DNA of 64,000 bases from an uncultured Selenomonadales bacterium (lineage in GTDB: Bacteria > Bacillota > Negativicutes > DSM-1736 > Dendrosporobacteraceae): NCBI GenBank assembly GCA_946407015.1, contig CAMJML010000001.1, positions 310,001 to 374,000 on the forward strand, in the 5' to 3' direction. The notes under the pieces are model-generated. The model ran no database searches. It saw nothing but the letters and a program-made list of their open reading frames with translations, and was not told the DNA's origin. Below, piece by piece: positions 9,252 through 17,316 of the stretch. Each line of letters begins with the position of its first letter. The first letter of the stretch is position 1. Made by a program: the position numbers and the translations under genes.

Positions 9252-9869
9252 ATGCCCATTCTGGACGAAGTCCTAAGCGTCAACCGGCAGTTTGTACAAA
9301 ATCCACTCAGTCAATATCGGCAGGCTGTGACCGGGAAAATTCCGCGCAAAAAGCTGGCTATCTTTACCTGTATGGATACCCGGCTGGTAGATTTCCTTGA
9401 ACCGGCTATGGGCATTAAGCGTGAGGATGCCATTGTCATAAAAAATGCCGGCAATTCGGTCACAGGCAATTTTGAAGCAACCATCCGCAGCTTGGTGATC
9501 GCCATTTACGAGCTGGGTATCCGGGAAATCATGGTAATCGGCCATGAAGACTGCGGGGTTGCCCACTCGACAGCCGACCAGGTCATCAGAAAAATGCTGC
9601 AGCGGGGCATTTCTCCTGACGCCATCAAATTAGTCAGGGAAGAGCTGGAAAGCTGGCTGGATCACTTTCACCGCCCGCACGACAATGTCCGGCAGGTGGT
9701 GCAAAAAATCAAAGATAATCCGTTTATTCCCTGCGATGTTCCTGTTCATGGCCTGATCTTTGAGCCGCTGACCGGTGAAATCTCGCTGCTGGTCAATGGC
9801 TATGAGGCTGTGGAGTGGGGACAATTGAGGGATAAAAAAACGGCCTGTCTGGAACTTAACCTTATTTAA
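9252..9869 (+). CDS. Beta-class carbonic anhydrase
   Basis: Cytoplasmic zinc enzyme interconverting CO2 and bicarbonate, 205 residues. Zinc ligands Cys40 (in CMDTR), His98 and Cys101 (in GHEDCG) are present, as is the Asp42-Arg44 dyad, so it should be active. A GGAGG site precedes ATG 9252, 30 bases after larC, suggesting co-transcription. LarB, the first enzyme of pincer cofactor synthesis, consumes CO2 in carboxylating NaAD, so a carbonic anhydrase next to larC could supply it; that link is inference. A general anaplerotic role is the alternative. Confidence 0.92.
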   Translation: MPILDEVLSVNRQFVQNPLSQYRQAVTGKIPRKKLAIFTCMDTRLVDFLEPAMGIKREDAIVIKNAGNSVTGNFEATIRSLVIAIYELGIREIMVIGHEDCGVAHSTADQVIRKMLQRGISPDAIKLVREELESWLDHFHRPHDNVRQVVQKIKDNPFIPCDVPVHGLIFEPLTGEISLLVNGYEAVEWGQLRDKKTACLELNLI

Positions 9870-9915
9870 AGACCAATTCGGAATAAATTCATGACATAGA
9901 TAGGAGTAGAATACC

Positions 9916-10695
9916 ATGCCACAGCAAACCCATCAACCTAAGTTAATACAGTCGGTAGCCAGAGCGGTACAGATTATGGAACACCTGGGAAGCCACCGTG
10001 CTCCGGATACCTTAACCCATATCAGCCGGCAGATTGGTCTTAGCAAAAGTACGACGTACAGTTTGATTGCCACCCTGGAATCTTTGGGCTATGTTTATCA
10101 GGATCAGGAAAGCGGCAAATATTCTTTGGGGTTAAAGCTGTTTGAGCTGGGGCAGATCGTCCATGCTAATATGGATCTTAGGGCGATCGCCAGACCGCAG
10201 CTAAGCGCTTTGGCGGCTCAATACGGTGAAACGGTGCATCTGGCGGTGCTGTCCGGCGGCTGGGTGACCTATATTGAAAAAGTGGATAGCCAGCATTCCA
10301 TCCGCATTGCCTCGCAAATCGGCGGCCGCAACCCGGCCTATTGCACCGGAGTGGGGAAAGTGCTGCTGGCCGGCCTGGAGGAAGATAAGCTGGATACCAT
10401 TCTGGCCGAGCAAGAGTGGAAACAATTTACGGCCCAGACCATTACCGATATCCAGGCATTGAAAGAGCATTTACAAAGCATCCGCGCTCAGGGCTATGCG
10501 CTTGACCAGGAGGAGTTTGAAAGTGGTTTGACCTGTGTGGCGGCACCGATTGTGAATCATCGCGGTGCGGTTATTGCGGCGGTCAGTCTATCCGGTCCTT
10601 CCAACCGGATGGATTCGGATAAGCTCAGGCCGGTGATTGAAGATCTGCAGCAAACCGCCCGCCGGATTTCCGCAGGGTTTGGTTATAAAGGCTGA
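9916..10695 (+). CDS. IclR-family transcriptional regulator
   Basis: DNA-binding regulator of 259 residues. It has an N-terminal winged helix-turn-helix (about residues 10-70, including LTHISRQIGLSKSTTYSLIATLESLGYV) and the C-terminal IclR effector domain (GETVHLAVLSGGWVTYIEKVDS; GVGKVLLAG; FESGLTCVAAPI). IclR proteins commonly control aromatic and hydroxy-acid catabolism and sense a pathway intermediate. The gene lies between larC-carbonic anhydrase and the downstream catabolic operon, and a 31-bp motif is shared by both upstream regions. It is the natural candidate regulator of the cluster. AGGAGT precedes ATG 9916. Confidence 0.93.
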   Translation: MPQQTHQPKLIQSVARAVQIMEHLGSHRAPDTLTHISRQIGLSKSTTYSLIATLESLGYVYQDQESGKYSLGLKLFELGQIVHANMDLRAIARPQLSALAAQYGETVHLAVLSGGWVTYIEKVDSQHSIRIASQIGGRNPAYCTGVGKVLLAGLEEDKLDTILAEQEWKQFTAQTITDIQALKEHLQSIRAQGYALDQEEFESGLTCVAAPIVNHRGAVIAAVSLSGPSNRMDSDKLRPVIEDLQQTARRISAGFGYKG

Positions 10696-10725
10696 TGGCA
10701 GGAGTGCCACAGTCTTTTATAGCTA

Positions 10726-10756
10726 TATTTATGAACAATGTACGATAATGTAGAAC
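10726..10756 (+). promoter_or_regulatory. Shared 31-bp operator-like motif, copy 2 (upstream of ferredoxin operon)
   Basis: It begins TATTTATGAAC and ends TAGAAC, matching 25 of 31 bases of 7994-8024. It lies 58 bases before the ferredoxin start, directly after the IclR gene, where it could control the catabolic operon. No clear -35/-10 pair could be assigned around it. Confidence 0.6.
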
Positions 10757-10813
10757 AAAAGCGCTTTCTGAGAATGATCTGAGTCAATTGTCATAAAAAA
10801 GGAGGAAGAAAGA

Positions 10814-11431
10814 ATGAAAGTGATCTCCCTAAAACCAGTGGTGGATCAAGCCAAGTGTATTGGCTGCGGCATTTGCGCCAAGGTATGCCCGGCGGTGGCT
10901 ATTACCGTTACCGCTAAAAAGGCAGTGATTGCCGAAGAACACTGCCGCGGGTGCGGCGGCTGCAACCAGCGCTGTCCGGTTGAAGCCATTGCCATGGTCC
11001 GGATGGAAAAGCCGTATCAGGTTGCGGTAGCCATTGATGATGTGGATTACCAGGCCATTACCCGGCTGTGTGTGGCTGCCAAGTTGCATCCTGAACAGAT
11101 TATTTGCTACTGTACCACCACCCGGGCCGAAGAAGTGGCGGCCGCAATCCTAAAAGGAGCCAGGTCGCCGGAAGAACTGTCCCGCCAGACCGGAATCCGG
11201 ATGGGCTGTAAGGTGGAATGCATCCAGCCGGTGCTGAGGTTGCTGCAGGCGGCCGGCATTACGCCGGAACGTCCGCCCGGCTACCAGTGGTATGGTTTGA
11301 CTCCTACCGTGTGGGATATCCCCGAAGCGGTCAAGGCAAAGTATAACAGCCGCGGGTTTTATTTTGATGAAGACATCAAGCTGCTGGAACAAGTGGTCCA
11401 TGCCAGTGTGAAAAAGGAGGAAGGAAAATGA
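10814..11431 (+). CDS. Ferredoxin with two 4Fe-4S motifs and a BFD-like [2Fe-2S] domain
   Basis: Electron carrier of 205 residues. The N-terminal 2[4Fe-4S] module has CIGCGICAKVCP (Cys15, 18, 21, 25) and CRGCGGCNQRCP (Cys44, 47, 50, 54). A second module resembles bacterioferritin-associated ferredoxin/NifU [2Fe-2S] domains: CYC (Cys98, Cys100), 31 residues, then CKVEC (Cys132, Cys136). The last pair is CxxxC rather than the usual CxxC. The C-terminal 55 residues are unassigned. It starts after an AAGGAGG site and its stop overlaps the start of the LarA-like gene (ATGA), so the two are translationally coupled and probably partners. Confidence 0.88.
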   Translation: MKVISLKPVVDQAKCIGCGICAKVCPAVAITVTAKKAVIAEEHCRGCGGCNQRCPVEAIAMVRMEKPYQVAVAIDDVDYQAITRLCVAAKLHPEQIICYCTTTRAEEVAAAILKGARSPEELSRQTGIRMGCKVECIQPVLRLLQAAGITPERPPGYQWYGLTPTVWDIPEAVKAKYNSRGFYFDEDIKLLEQVVHASVKKEEGK

Positions 11432-12855
11432 GACGCAAGCCGATTACCCCGATGGACCCCAGAGCGTCGCAATATGGGATTGCACCCGAACGGGTGACCA
11501 AACGGATGGCTGCTTATCCGGAAATGACTTCGCTGCTCATTAAAGACTTGTTCGCCGATACACCAGCCGTTATTTACCCGCATGAAGAAGGCTTGACTAC
11601 TGTCCGCAAAGCCGCCGAAGCCGCGCTCAGCCGGGTGGATATGTCCATGATCAAACCAAGGGATTCCGTCAATGTGCTGGCGTCACACCACGGGTTTACC
11701 CTGTTGGGTGGTGAACCTTATGCCGAATTGCTGCGGGTTGTCCGCGATGTCATCGCCGAACGGACCGGCACAGACAATATCCGCCTGCGGGCCGGTGTCG
11801 GGCTGCGTTTCCGCGAGACCGAAGAATATATTAAACGCTACCGGCTGGATGAGCATTTTAAAGGCAAGGCTCGCGGCGTCGCTCCTATCGATGAGGGAGT
11901 GGCCATTCAAACCGAAATCGGTACTTTGTATGGCATCAAAGCAGTCTATGATGCCGACTGGATCGTGCATGTGCATAACAGCGACGTCCGGGAAGTGCAT
12001 TTTCATCGTCAGGTCGACCGGGCCGTAAAACCTTTCGGCATGTCCTACGCCCGGATTGAAACCCGTTCGACCTATCATTGGAACATGGGGCCGCGGGGTG
12101 CTAATTTTACCGCCCGTTCTATTTTTGAATCCGAATTCGTCAAGAGCAAGTTTGCCTTTGCCGCTTTTTTAAATATGTCACCCAGCGGCGTGGTGGGCGT
12201 GACAGCGGAAAATGATCTTTATGTTCTCAACGATCAGCTTACCGTAGAAGGGCTGACTTACTACGGCAAAATCATGACCCTGCTGGGAGAAATTGATGAA
12301 TGTATTGTTGGGCTGGATTTCCCCTGTCCTGTGCCTTACGTTTTTGCCGCCGGCGTCATTTACGCCAATTTTGTCGGGGCCAATGATGATTTGTTTGATC
12401 TGGATAAAGGACTGCCACCCTATACCTGGTATACCGAAGCGTTTTATGACAAGAGCGGTAAACCGCTGATTGACAGCATCATGCCGGTCAATCCGGCCAT
12501 TAAGATGGTGGTGCATAATTATGCCTGGGGCGGTTATCCCAGCGCGTTTTTCTCGGAGCATATCCCGACCATCGTCGTGGGCCAGCAGCAGGCTGAGCTG
12601 TTTAACCAGGACCCGCAGAACCTGTCCTATATGCAATATGCCGTTGTGGCCAATGGACTGGATGAGGCCATGCATTTTGCTTACCATGCGGCCAAAACCG
12701 ATAAAGTCATCATTTTTGACGGGGCCATGGGCGGCATTAATGTCAGTCATTCCCTGGCCGATATGCTGCAGGCCAAGGCACCGGCCGTGGCCAAGCGGGT
12801 GGACCGGGAACTGATGCCGAAATGGCTGAAGCAAAGAGGCGTATCACCAACATAG
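11428..12855 (+). CDS. LarA-superfamily-like protein (DUF2088 type), candidate nickel-pincer enzyme
   Basis: Protein of 475 residues that I place in the lactate racemase (LarA/DUF2088) superfamily from the layout of its motifs. NIRLRAGVGLRFRETEEYI (about 117-135) parallels the LarA segment RILVATGFHRPSTHEELV. DADWIVHVHNSDVREVHFHR (about 175-194) through KPFGMSYARI parallels the LarA cofactor-binding stretch. By eye the cofactor-carrying Lys184 of LarA falls on Arg198 here, and the His residues are shifted (His181, 183, 191, 193), so chemistry may differ from racemisation. LarC 2.2 kb upstream supports a nickel cofactor. Coupling to a ferredoxin gene is unusual for LarA proteins. The substrate is unknown; the downstream genes suggest a product leading to 2-oxopent-4-enoate. 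Confidence 0.6.
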   Translation: MRRKPITPMDPRASQYGIAPERVTKRMAAYPEMTSLLIKDLFADTPAVIYPHEEGLTTVRKAAEAALSRVDMSMIKPRDSVNVLASHHGFTLLGGEPYAELLRVVRDVIAERTGTDNIRLRAGVGLRFRETEEYIKRYRLDEHFKGKARGVAPIDEGVAIQTEIGTLYGIKAVYDADWIVHVHNSDVREVHFHRQVDRAVKPFGMSYARIETRSTYHWNMGPRGANFTARSIFESEFVKSKFAFAAFLNMSPSGVVGVTAENDLYVLNDQLTVEGLTYYGKIMTLLGEIDECIVGLDFPCPVPYVFAAGVIYANFVGANDDLFDLDKGLPPYTWYTEAFYDKSGKPLIDSIMPVNPAIKMVVHNYAWGGYPSAFFSEHIPTIVVGQQQAELFNQDPQNLSYMQYAVVANGLDEAMHFAYHAAKTDKVIIFDGAMGGINVSHSLADMLQAKAPAVAKRVDRELMPKWLKQRGVSPT

Positions 12856-12872
12856 AAGCGGAGGTTATCATT

Positions 12873-13712
12873 ATGCAGGCAAACATGAATCAGCAGCAGG
12901 ATATCCGGGATGTGATTTTTGCTTCTGTAGCGGGCAAGGTCTACTTTGCCGATATTGTGGTGGAACGGGCCGGAGTGCTCTCCGGGGTCAAGCGGATGGC
13001 CGAGCAGCTTGGCACGTTCGGACTGAAAGTTAAAATTTTTCGTACCGATGGCGAAAGCATTGCCGCCGGCCGGGTGGTTGCCACCTTGACCGGATCGGCC
13101 AAACAAATGGCCATGGCCGAAGAAGTGGCCATCGGCATTATGGCCAAGACTTCAGGAATTGCGACGGCAGCCCGGCAGGCCGTAACGCTGGCGGACGGCG
13201 ATTTTGGCATCATCTCCGGGGCCTGGAAGAAGATGCCGCCTGACATCAAGCAACAGGTGAGGGAAGCCGTGGTTTGCGGCGGTGCGGCCTTCAGAATCTG
13301 CGATCAGCCTTTTTTGTACCTGGATAAGAATTTTGTCCGGATGCTGGGCGGGATTGCCGAAACACTGGCAGCTGTCCGGTCTATCCAGGATAAGAAAAAG
13401 GTCATTCAACTTAAGGGTCATGAGCATCCGGTGGCCGAGGAAGCCTTGATTGCCGCCCGGCATGGCGCCGATCTGATGATGGTGGATACCGGACAGGTGA
13501 GCGACCTGGAAGCGGCTCATCATATCCTCAGTCAGCAGGGCTATCGGGACCAGGTGAAACTGGCGTTTGCCCAAGGCATTAAAATCGAGGATATCAGCCT
13601 GCTGAAGGGCAAGGGCATTGATTTATTGGATATTGGCGGCAGCATTATCGATGCACCGCTGCTGGATATGAAGCTGGAGGTCCGCAAGGGAGGCCTGTCC
13701 GGATGCAGTTGA
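12873..13712 (+). CDS. ModD/NadC-like phosphoribosyltransferase-family protein
   Basis: 279-residue member of the quinolinate phosphoribosyltransferase (NadC/ModD) fold. The N-terminal domain has VERAGVLSGVKRMAEQLG, the barrel begins EEVAIGIMAKTSGIATAARQ, and the C-terminal part has HGADLMMVDTG and GKGIDLLDIGGSIIDAPLLD. NadC makes nicotinate mononucleotide from quinolinate; ModD is a paralogue of unproven role in molybdenum operons. The canonical NadC TRKT motif is not evident, so the substrate is probably not quinolinate. I used ATG 12873 after GCGGAGG; an earlier in-frame start would overlap the LarA-like gene. Its place beside a LarA-like gene makes a role in a pyridine-nucleotide-type cofactor worth testing. 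Confidence 0.75.
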   Translation: MQANMNQQQDIRDVIFASVAGKVYFADIVVERAGVLSGVKRMAEQLGTFGLKVKIFRTDGESIAAGRVVATLTGSAKQMAMAEEVAIGIMAKTSGIATAARQAVTLADGDFGIISGAWKKMPPDIKQQVREAVVCGGAAFRICDQPFLYLDKNFVRMLGGIAETLAAVRSIQDKKKVIQLKGHEHPVAEEALIAARHGADLMMVDTGQVSDLEAAHHILSQQGYRDQVKLAFAQGIKIEDISLLKGKGIDLLDIGGSIIDAPLLDMKLEVRKGGLSGCS

Positions 13713-14623
13713 ACCTGCTGGAAAAAACCGAACTGAAGATTCAGGGCATTCGATTGGCTAAAGCCAATTTGACCGGGCTGGCCGCCGAAGTGGCTGCAGT
13801 GCTGGATTTGCCGCCTGCCAGCGTGCTGGTCATAGATGTCCGCGAGGATCATATTTGCCTGGATATTCTGGAGAAGACCCTGGATATCCGGCAGATTGCC
13901 GGCAAAGAGCAGGTGTTATTGCTGCGGCTGGCCGGTTTGCCGGGAGTGACCCTCGAAGCCGGGGCCTTTGTGGACAGCAGCGGCATTATGGGCCTGATTG
14001 CCTGTGATGAGGAGCAGGCTGCCGGGATCATTGATCAAACGGCTGCCTTGCTCAATGAGATTGAACAAAACATTTTGCGGCGAGCCGTGGTTTTTGCCAC
14101 CGGTTTTGAAGTCAGTCAGGGCATGATTGAGGATACGAATTCGCCTTTTCTGCAGCAATTGTTGGCCGGATTAGGCTATGCCGTGGAATTTGGCGGTATT
14201 CTGGAGGATGATTTGTCGCACCTTCGCCACAACATCCAGGAGAAAGCCGACCAAGGATTTGGCCTGGTCCTGACGACTGGCGGGGTAGGCGCCGAGGATA
14301 AGGATTTTAGCGTGGAAGCAACAACAGCCTTTGACCCGGAGGCCGCTACCCCCTGGATTGCCAGGTTCGAACAGGGAACAGGCCGGCATGTCAAAGGCGG
14401 TATCCGGATCGGGGTGGGGCAGACCGGACTAACGACCGTCATCAATCTGCCTGGGCCCCATGATGAAGTGGTGGCCTGTGGTGCGGTATTGAGCCGGCTC
14501 TTAAACCGGGAACGCCCCGATAAGCTGCTGCTGGCCCGGGAGCTCAGCCAGGTGCTGCGGGAGAAGCTGCGGGCCAAAGCCGTTCACGCCCATCCCCAGC
14601 ACCATCATCGACATAAGGAGTGA
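13703..14623 (+). CDS. Molybdopterin-binding-fold protein (MoaB/CinA-like domain) with His-rich tail
   Basis: 306-residue protein. The C-terminal half (about 120-285) is a MoaB/Mog/CinA-type domain: VFATGFEVSQGMIEDTNSPF, then LVLTTGGVGAEDKDFSVEA and INLPGPHDEVVACG. In MogA/MoeA proteins this fold binds or adenylylates molybdopterin. The N-terminal 110 residues are not recognised. The extreme C-terminus contains about seven histidines in sixteen residues (HAHPQHHHRHKE), suggesting metal binding. It overlaps the ModD-like gene by ten bases and has GGGAGG upstream. No molybdoenzyme subunit is encoded nearby, so a molybdenum role is uncertain; a role in another nucleotide-type cofactor is possible. 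Confidence 0.75.
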   Translation: MQLNLLEKTELKIQGIRLAKANLTGLAAEVAAVLDLPPASVLVIDVREDHICLDILEKTLDIRQIAGKEQVLLLRLAGLPGVTLEAGAFVDSSGIMGLIACDEEQAAGIIDQTAALLNEIEQNILRRAVVFATGFEVSQGMIEDTNSPFLQQLLAGLGYAVEFGGILEDDLSHLRHNIQEKADQGFGLVLTTGGVGAEDKDFSVEATTAFDPEAATPWIARFEQGTGRHVKGGIRIGVGQTGLTTVINLPGPHDEVVACGAVLSRLLNRERPDKLLLARELSQVLREKLRAKAVHAHPQHHHRHKE

Positions 14624-14628
14624 GGCAT

Positions 14629-15414
14629 ATGGAAAAAAATATTCTGGACCAACTGGCCAAAGAACTTTACCAGGCCGATACCAGTTGCCAGCCTATTACG
14701 GCTCTAACCGAGCGGTATCCGGCTATTACCAATGAGCAAGCCTATCAGATCCAACTGGCCGGGCTGAGTCTGCGGCAGGCAGACGGTCACCGGGTTGTCG
14801 GCCGCAAGATCGGACTGACCAGCAAAGCCATGCAGCAGGCTCTGGGGGTTTTTGAACCGGACTACGGGTATATTACCGACCGGATGATGGTGCTGGAAGG
14901 CGATCCGATTGACCTGAGCACCCTGATTGCACCCAAGATTGAAGCCGAACTGGCTTTTGTCCTGAAAGCCGACCTGAGCGGACCGGGCGTGACCGTGGCG
15001 CAGGTATTGCAAGCTACCGAAGGCGTCATGCCGGCGATCGAGATTATCGATACCCGGATTAAAGACTGGAAAATCAAAATTCAGGATACCATTGCCGACG
15101 GAGCTTCCATCGGCCGGGTGCTGCTGAGCGGCAAACTGACGCCGGTGACCGCTGTGGACCTGCGCTATATGGGGCTGGTGCTCGAAAAAAACGGTGAAGT
15201 GGCGGCAACGGCAGCCGGGGCCGCCGTTCTGGGCCATCCGGCCAACGCAGTGGCTTGGCTGGCCAATAAGCTGGCCGCTTATGACATTGCCTTAAAAGCA
15301 GGGGATATCATTATGTCCGGATCGTTGACAGCCGCCTGCCCCATTGGCGCGGGCGACTCCATCAAAGCCACATTTGACCATATCGGGAGTGTCGGCTTAA
15401 TGGTAAAAAGATAG
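14629..15414 (+). CDS. mhpD: 2-oxopent-4-enoate hydratase family protein (MhpD)
   Basis: Hydratase of the lower meta-cleavage pathway, 261 residues. It adds water to 2-hydroxypenta-2,4-dienoate (2-oxopent-4-enoate) to give 4-hydroxy-2-oxovalerate and needs a divalent metal. Family blocks seen are [57 protein letters not shown] and a C-terminal [16 protein letters not shown]. Related 2-oxo-acid decarboxylases share the fold, but the neighbouring aldolase and aldehyde dehydrogenase favour the hydratase. AAGGAG at 14614-14619 fits ATG 14629 and not the adjacent GTG at 14620. It follows the previous gene by five bases. Confidence 0.9.
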   Translation: MEKNILDQLAKELYQADTSCQPITALTERYPAITNEQAYQIQLAGLSLRQADGHRVVGRKIGLTSKAMQQALGVFEPDYGYITDRMMVLEGDPIDLSTLIAPKIEAELAFVLKADLSGPGVTVAQVLQATEGVMPAIEIIDTRIKDWKIKIQDTIADGASIGRVLLSGKLTPVTAVDLRYMGLVLEKNGEVAATAAGAAVLGHPANAVAWLANKLAAYDIALKAGDIIMSGSLTAACPIGAGDSIKATFDHIGSVGLMVKR

Positions 15415-15425
15415 GAGGGGATCAC

Positions 15426-16301
15426 ATGGCGGGAAAACTAAGAGCTGCCATTTTAGGCCCAGGCAATATTGGGATTGATTTGATGTTGAAGTTGTTGCGG
15501 AGTCCTTATCATGAGCTGGTTTTAATGGCCGGCATTTATCCCGACTCCGAAGGACTGCGCATGGCTGCCAAAAAGGGCATTGCCATCTCAACGGATGGGA
15601 TTGACGGGGTACTGGCCTTAAAAAATCTTGATATTGTTTATGATGCAACCGGGGCAAAACCGCACTTGCAGCATGCGCCGCGATTAAAAGAAGCCGGCAT
15701 TTTTGCGGTTGATCTTACCCCTGCCGCCGTCGGTCCCTATGTGGTTCCGGCCGTCAACCTGGAGCAGCACCTTGACAAGCTGAACGTCAACCTGATTACC
15801 TGCGGCGGCCAGGCCACCGTGCCTATCGTGCATGCCATCAGCCGGGTTACCCCGGTTGCGTATGCGGAGATCGTCGCAACCATCAGCAGCTGCAGTGCCG
15901 GACCGGGAACCAGAAAAAATATTGATGAATTTACCGAAACCACCCGGCAGGCGCTGATTACGGTTGGGGGCGCCAAAGACGGGAAGGCGATTATCATTTT
16001 GAATCCGGCCGACCCGCCCATCCTGATGCGCAATACCATTTACGCCCAATGCGACACGGCACAAATCAACGCCATCAGCCAGTCGGTCGGGCAAATGGTC
16101 AAGGATATTCAGCGCTATGTTCCCGGTTACCGGTTAAAGGTTGCGCCTTATGCCGATGACGGCCGGGTTGTGGCTATGATTGAAGTGACCGGTGCCGGCG
16201 ATTATCTGCCGGTTTATTCGGGGAATCTCGATATAATTACCGCTGCGGCTGTGGCCATTGGGGAACGGTATGCCCAGCATAAAGAAAAGGCGGTGGGATG
16301 A
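15426..16301 (+). CDS. mhpF: Acetaldehyde dehydrogenase (acylating), MhpF family
   Basis: NAD- and CoA-dependent dehydrogenase converting acetaldehyde to acetyl-CoA, 291 residues. It has the Rossmann motif [14 protein letters not shown] near the N-terminus, the catalytic Cys126 in [16 protein letters not shown], and [16 protein letters not shown], all conserved in MhpF/DmpF/BphJ. These enzymes form a channelling complex with the aldolase encoded next, whose start overlaps this stop by four bases. In an anaerobe the acetyl-CoA would feed substrate-level ATP formation or biosynthesis. AGGAGGGG precedes ATG 15426. Confidence 0.95.
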   Translation: MAGKLRAAILGPGNIGIDLMLKLLRSPYHELVLMAGIYPDSEGLRMAAKKGIAISTDGIDGVLALKNLDIVYDATGAKPHLQHAPRLKEAGIFAVDLTPAAVGPYVVPAVNLEQHLDKLNVNLITCGGQATVPIVHAISRVTPVAYAEIVATISSCSAGPGTRKNIDEFTETTRQALITVGGAKDGKAIIILNPADPPILMRNTIYAQCDTAQINAISQSVGQMVKDIQRYVPGYRLKVAPYADDGRVVAMIEVTGAGDYLPVYSGNLDIITAAAVAIGERYAQHKEKAVG

Positions 16302-17305
16302 TGAAAGCCATCCGGATTATCGATACAACGCTGCGTGACGGTATGCATGCCGTCAGCCATCAACTGACTCCGGACCAGATGGCCGCCGTGGCGGCCGGTC
16401 TTGACCAGGCCGGTGTCGGCACCATTGAAGTCGGTCATGGCGACGGTCTAGGCGGTTCTTCCCTGCAATATGGCTTTGCGGCCGCATCTGATTTTGATTA
16501 TCTGGCGGCCGTGGCCCAGGTGGTCCAATCAGCCCGGATTGATGTGCTGCTTATTCCGGGAATCGGGACCATCGACATGCTGCGGGAAGCCATGCAATAT
16601 GGGGTGAAAACCGTCCGGGTTGCCACGCATGTGACGGAAGCCGATGTCGGCGAGCAGCATATTGGCTTTGCCAAAAAGAACAATCTTGAGGCCATTGGCT
16701 TTTTAATGATGTCCCACATGGCTTCACCGCAAAAAGTGGCCGAACAGGCCAAGTTGTTTGAAGGCTATGGGGCGGATATTGTCTATGTCACCGATTCGGC
16801 CGGTGCCATGCTGCCGGCTGATGTCAAGGCCAGAGTTGAAGCGGTCCGGCAAGCCGTCGGCATTCCCATCGGGTTCCATGGGCACAACAACCTGGGCCTG
16901 GCCATCGGGAATTCCCTGGCCGCTATCGAAGCCGGTGCCACACTGGTGGACGGAACGGTCCGCGGGCTGGGCGCGGGAGCCGGCAATGCCCAGCTTGAGG
17001 TGCTGACGGCCGTACTGGCCAAAGCCGGGCTGGAAACCGGCATTGATTTATATAAGATCATGGATGTGGGTGAGGAGCTGGTTGAGCCGCTCATGCACCG
17101 CCCGCAAATTATCGGCAATGCGGCACTGGCCATCGGCTATGCCGGCGCTTATGGCAGCTTCCTGCTCCATGCCCAGCGGGCTGCCGAGAAGTTTGGCCTT
17201 GATGCCCGGGATATTTTGCTGGAAATGGGCCGGCGTAAGACGGTGGGCGGTCAGGAAGATTTGATTCTGGATGTCGCGATCTCGCTGGCCGGAGCCAAGC
17301 GTTAG
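16298..17305 (+). CDS. mhpE: 4-hydroxy-2-oxovalerate aldolase, MhpE family
   Basis: Metal-dependent aldolase splitting 4-hydroxy-2-oxovalerate into pyruvate and acetaldehyde, 335 residues, the usual length. The DRE-TIM barrel motif [15 protein letters not shown] is at the N-terminus, [14 protein letters not shown] follows, and the metal-binding [15 protein letters not shown] is near residue 190. The C-terminal communication domain for the acetaldehyde dehydrogenase is present. The ATG overlaps the end of the dehydrogenase gene (ATGATG start, two possible codons three bases apart). Together with the two preceding genes it makes a complete route from 2-oxopent-4-enoate to pyruvate plus acetyl-CoA. 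Confidence 0.95.
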   Translation: MMKAIRIIDTTLRDGMHAVSHQLTPDQMAAVAAGLDQAGVGTIEVGHGDGLGGSSLQYGFAAASDFDYLAAVAQVVQSARIDVLLIPGIGTIDMLREAMQYGVKTVRVATHVTEADVGEQHIGFAKKNNLEAIGFLMMSHMASPQKVAEQAKLFEGYGADIVYVTDSAGAMLPADVKARVEAVRQAVGIPIGFHGHNNLGLAIGNSLAAIEAGATLVDGTVRGLGAGAGNAQLEVLTAVLAKAGLETGIDLYKIMDVGEELVEPLMHRPQIIGNAALAIGYAGAYGSFLLHAQRAAEKFGLDARDILLEMGRRKTVGGQEDLILDVAISLAGAKR

Positions 17306-17316
17306 GAGGTAGACTG

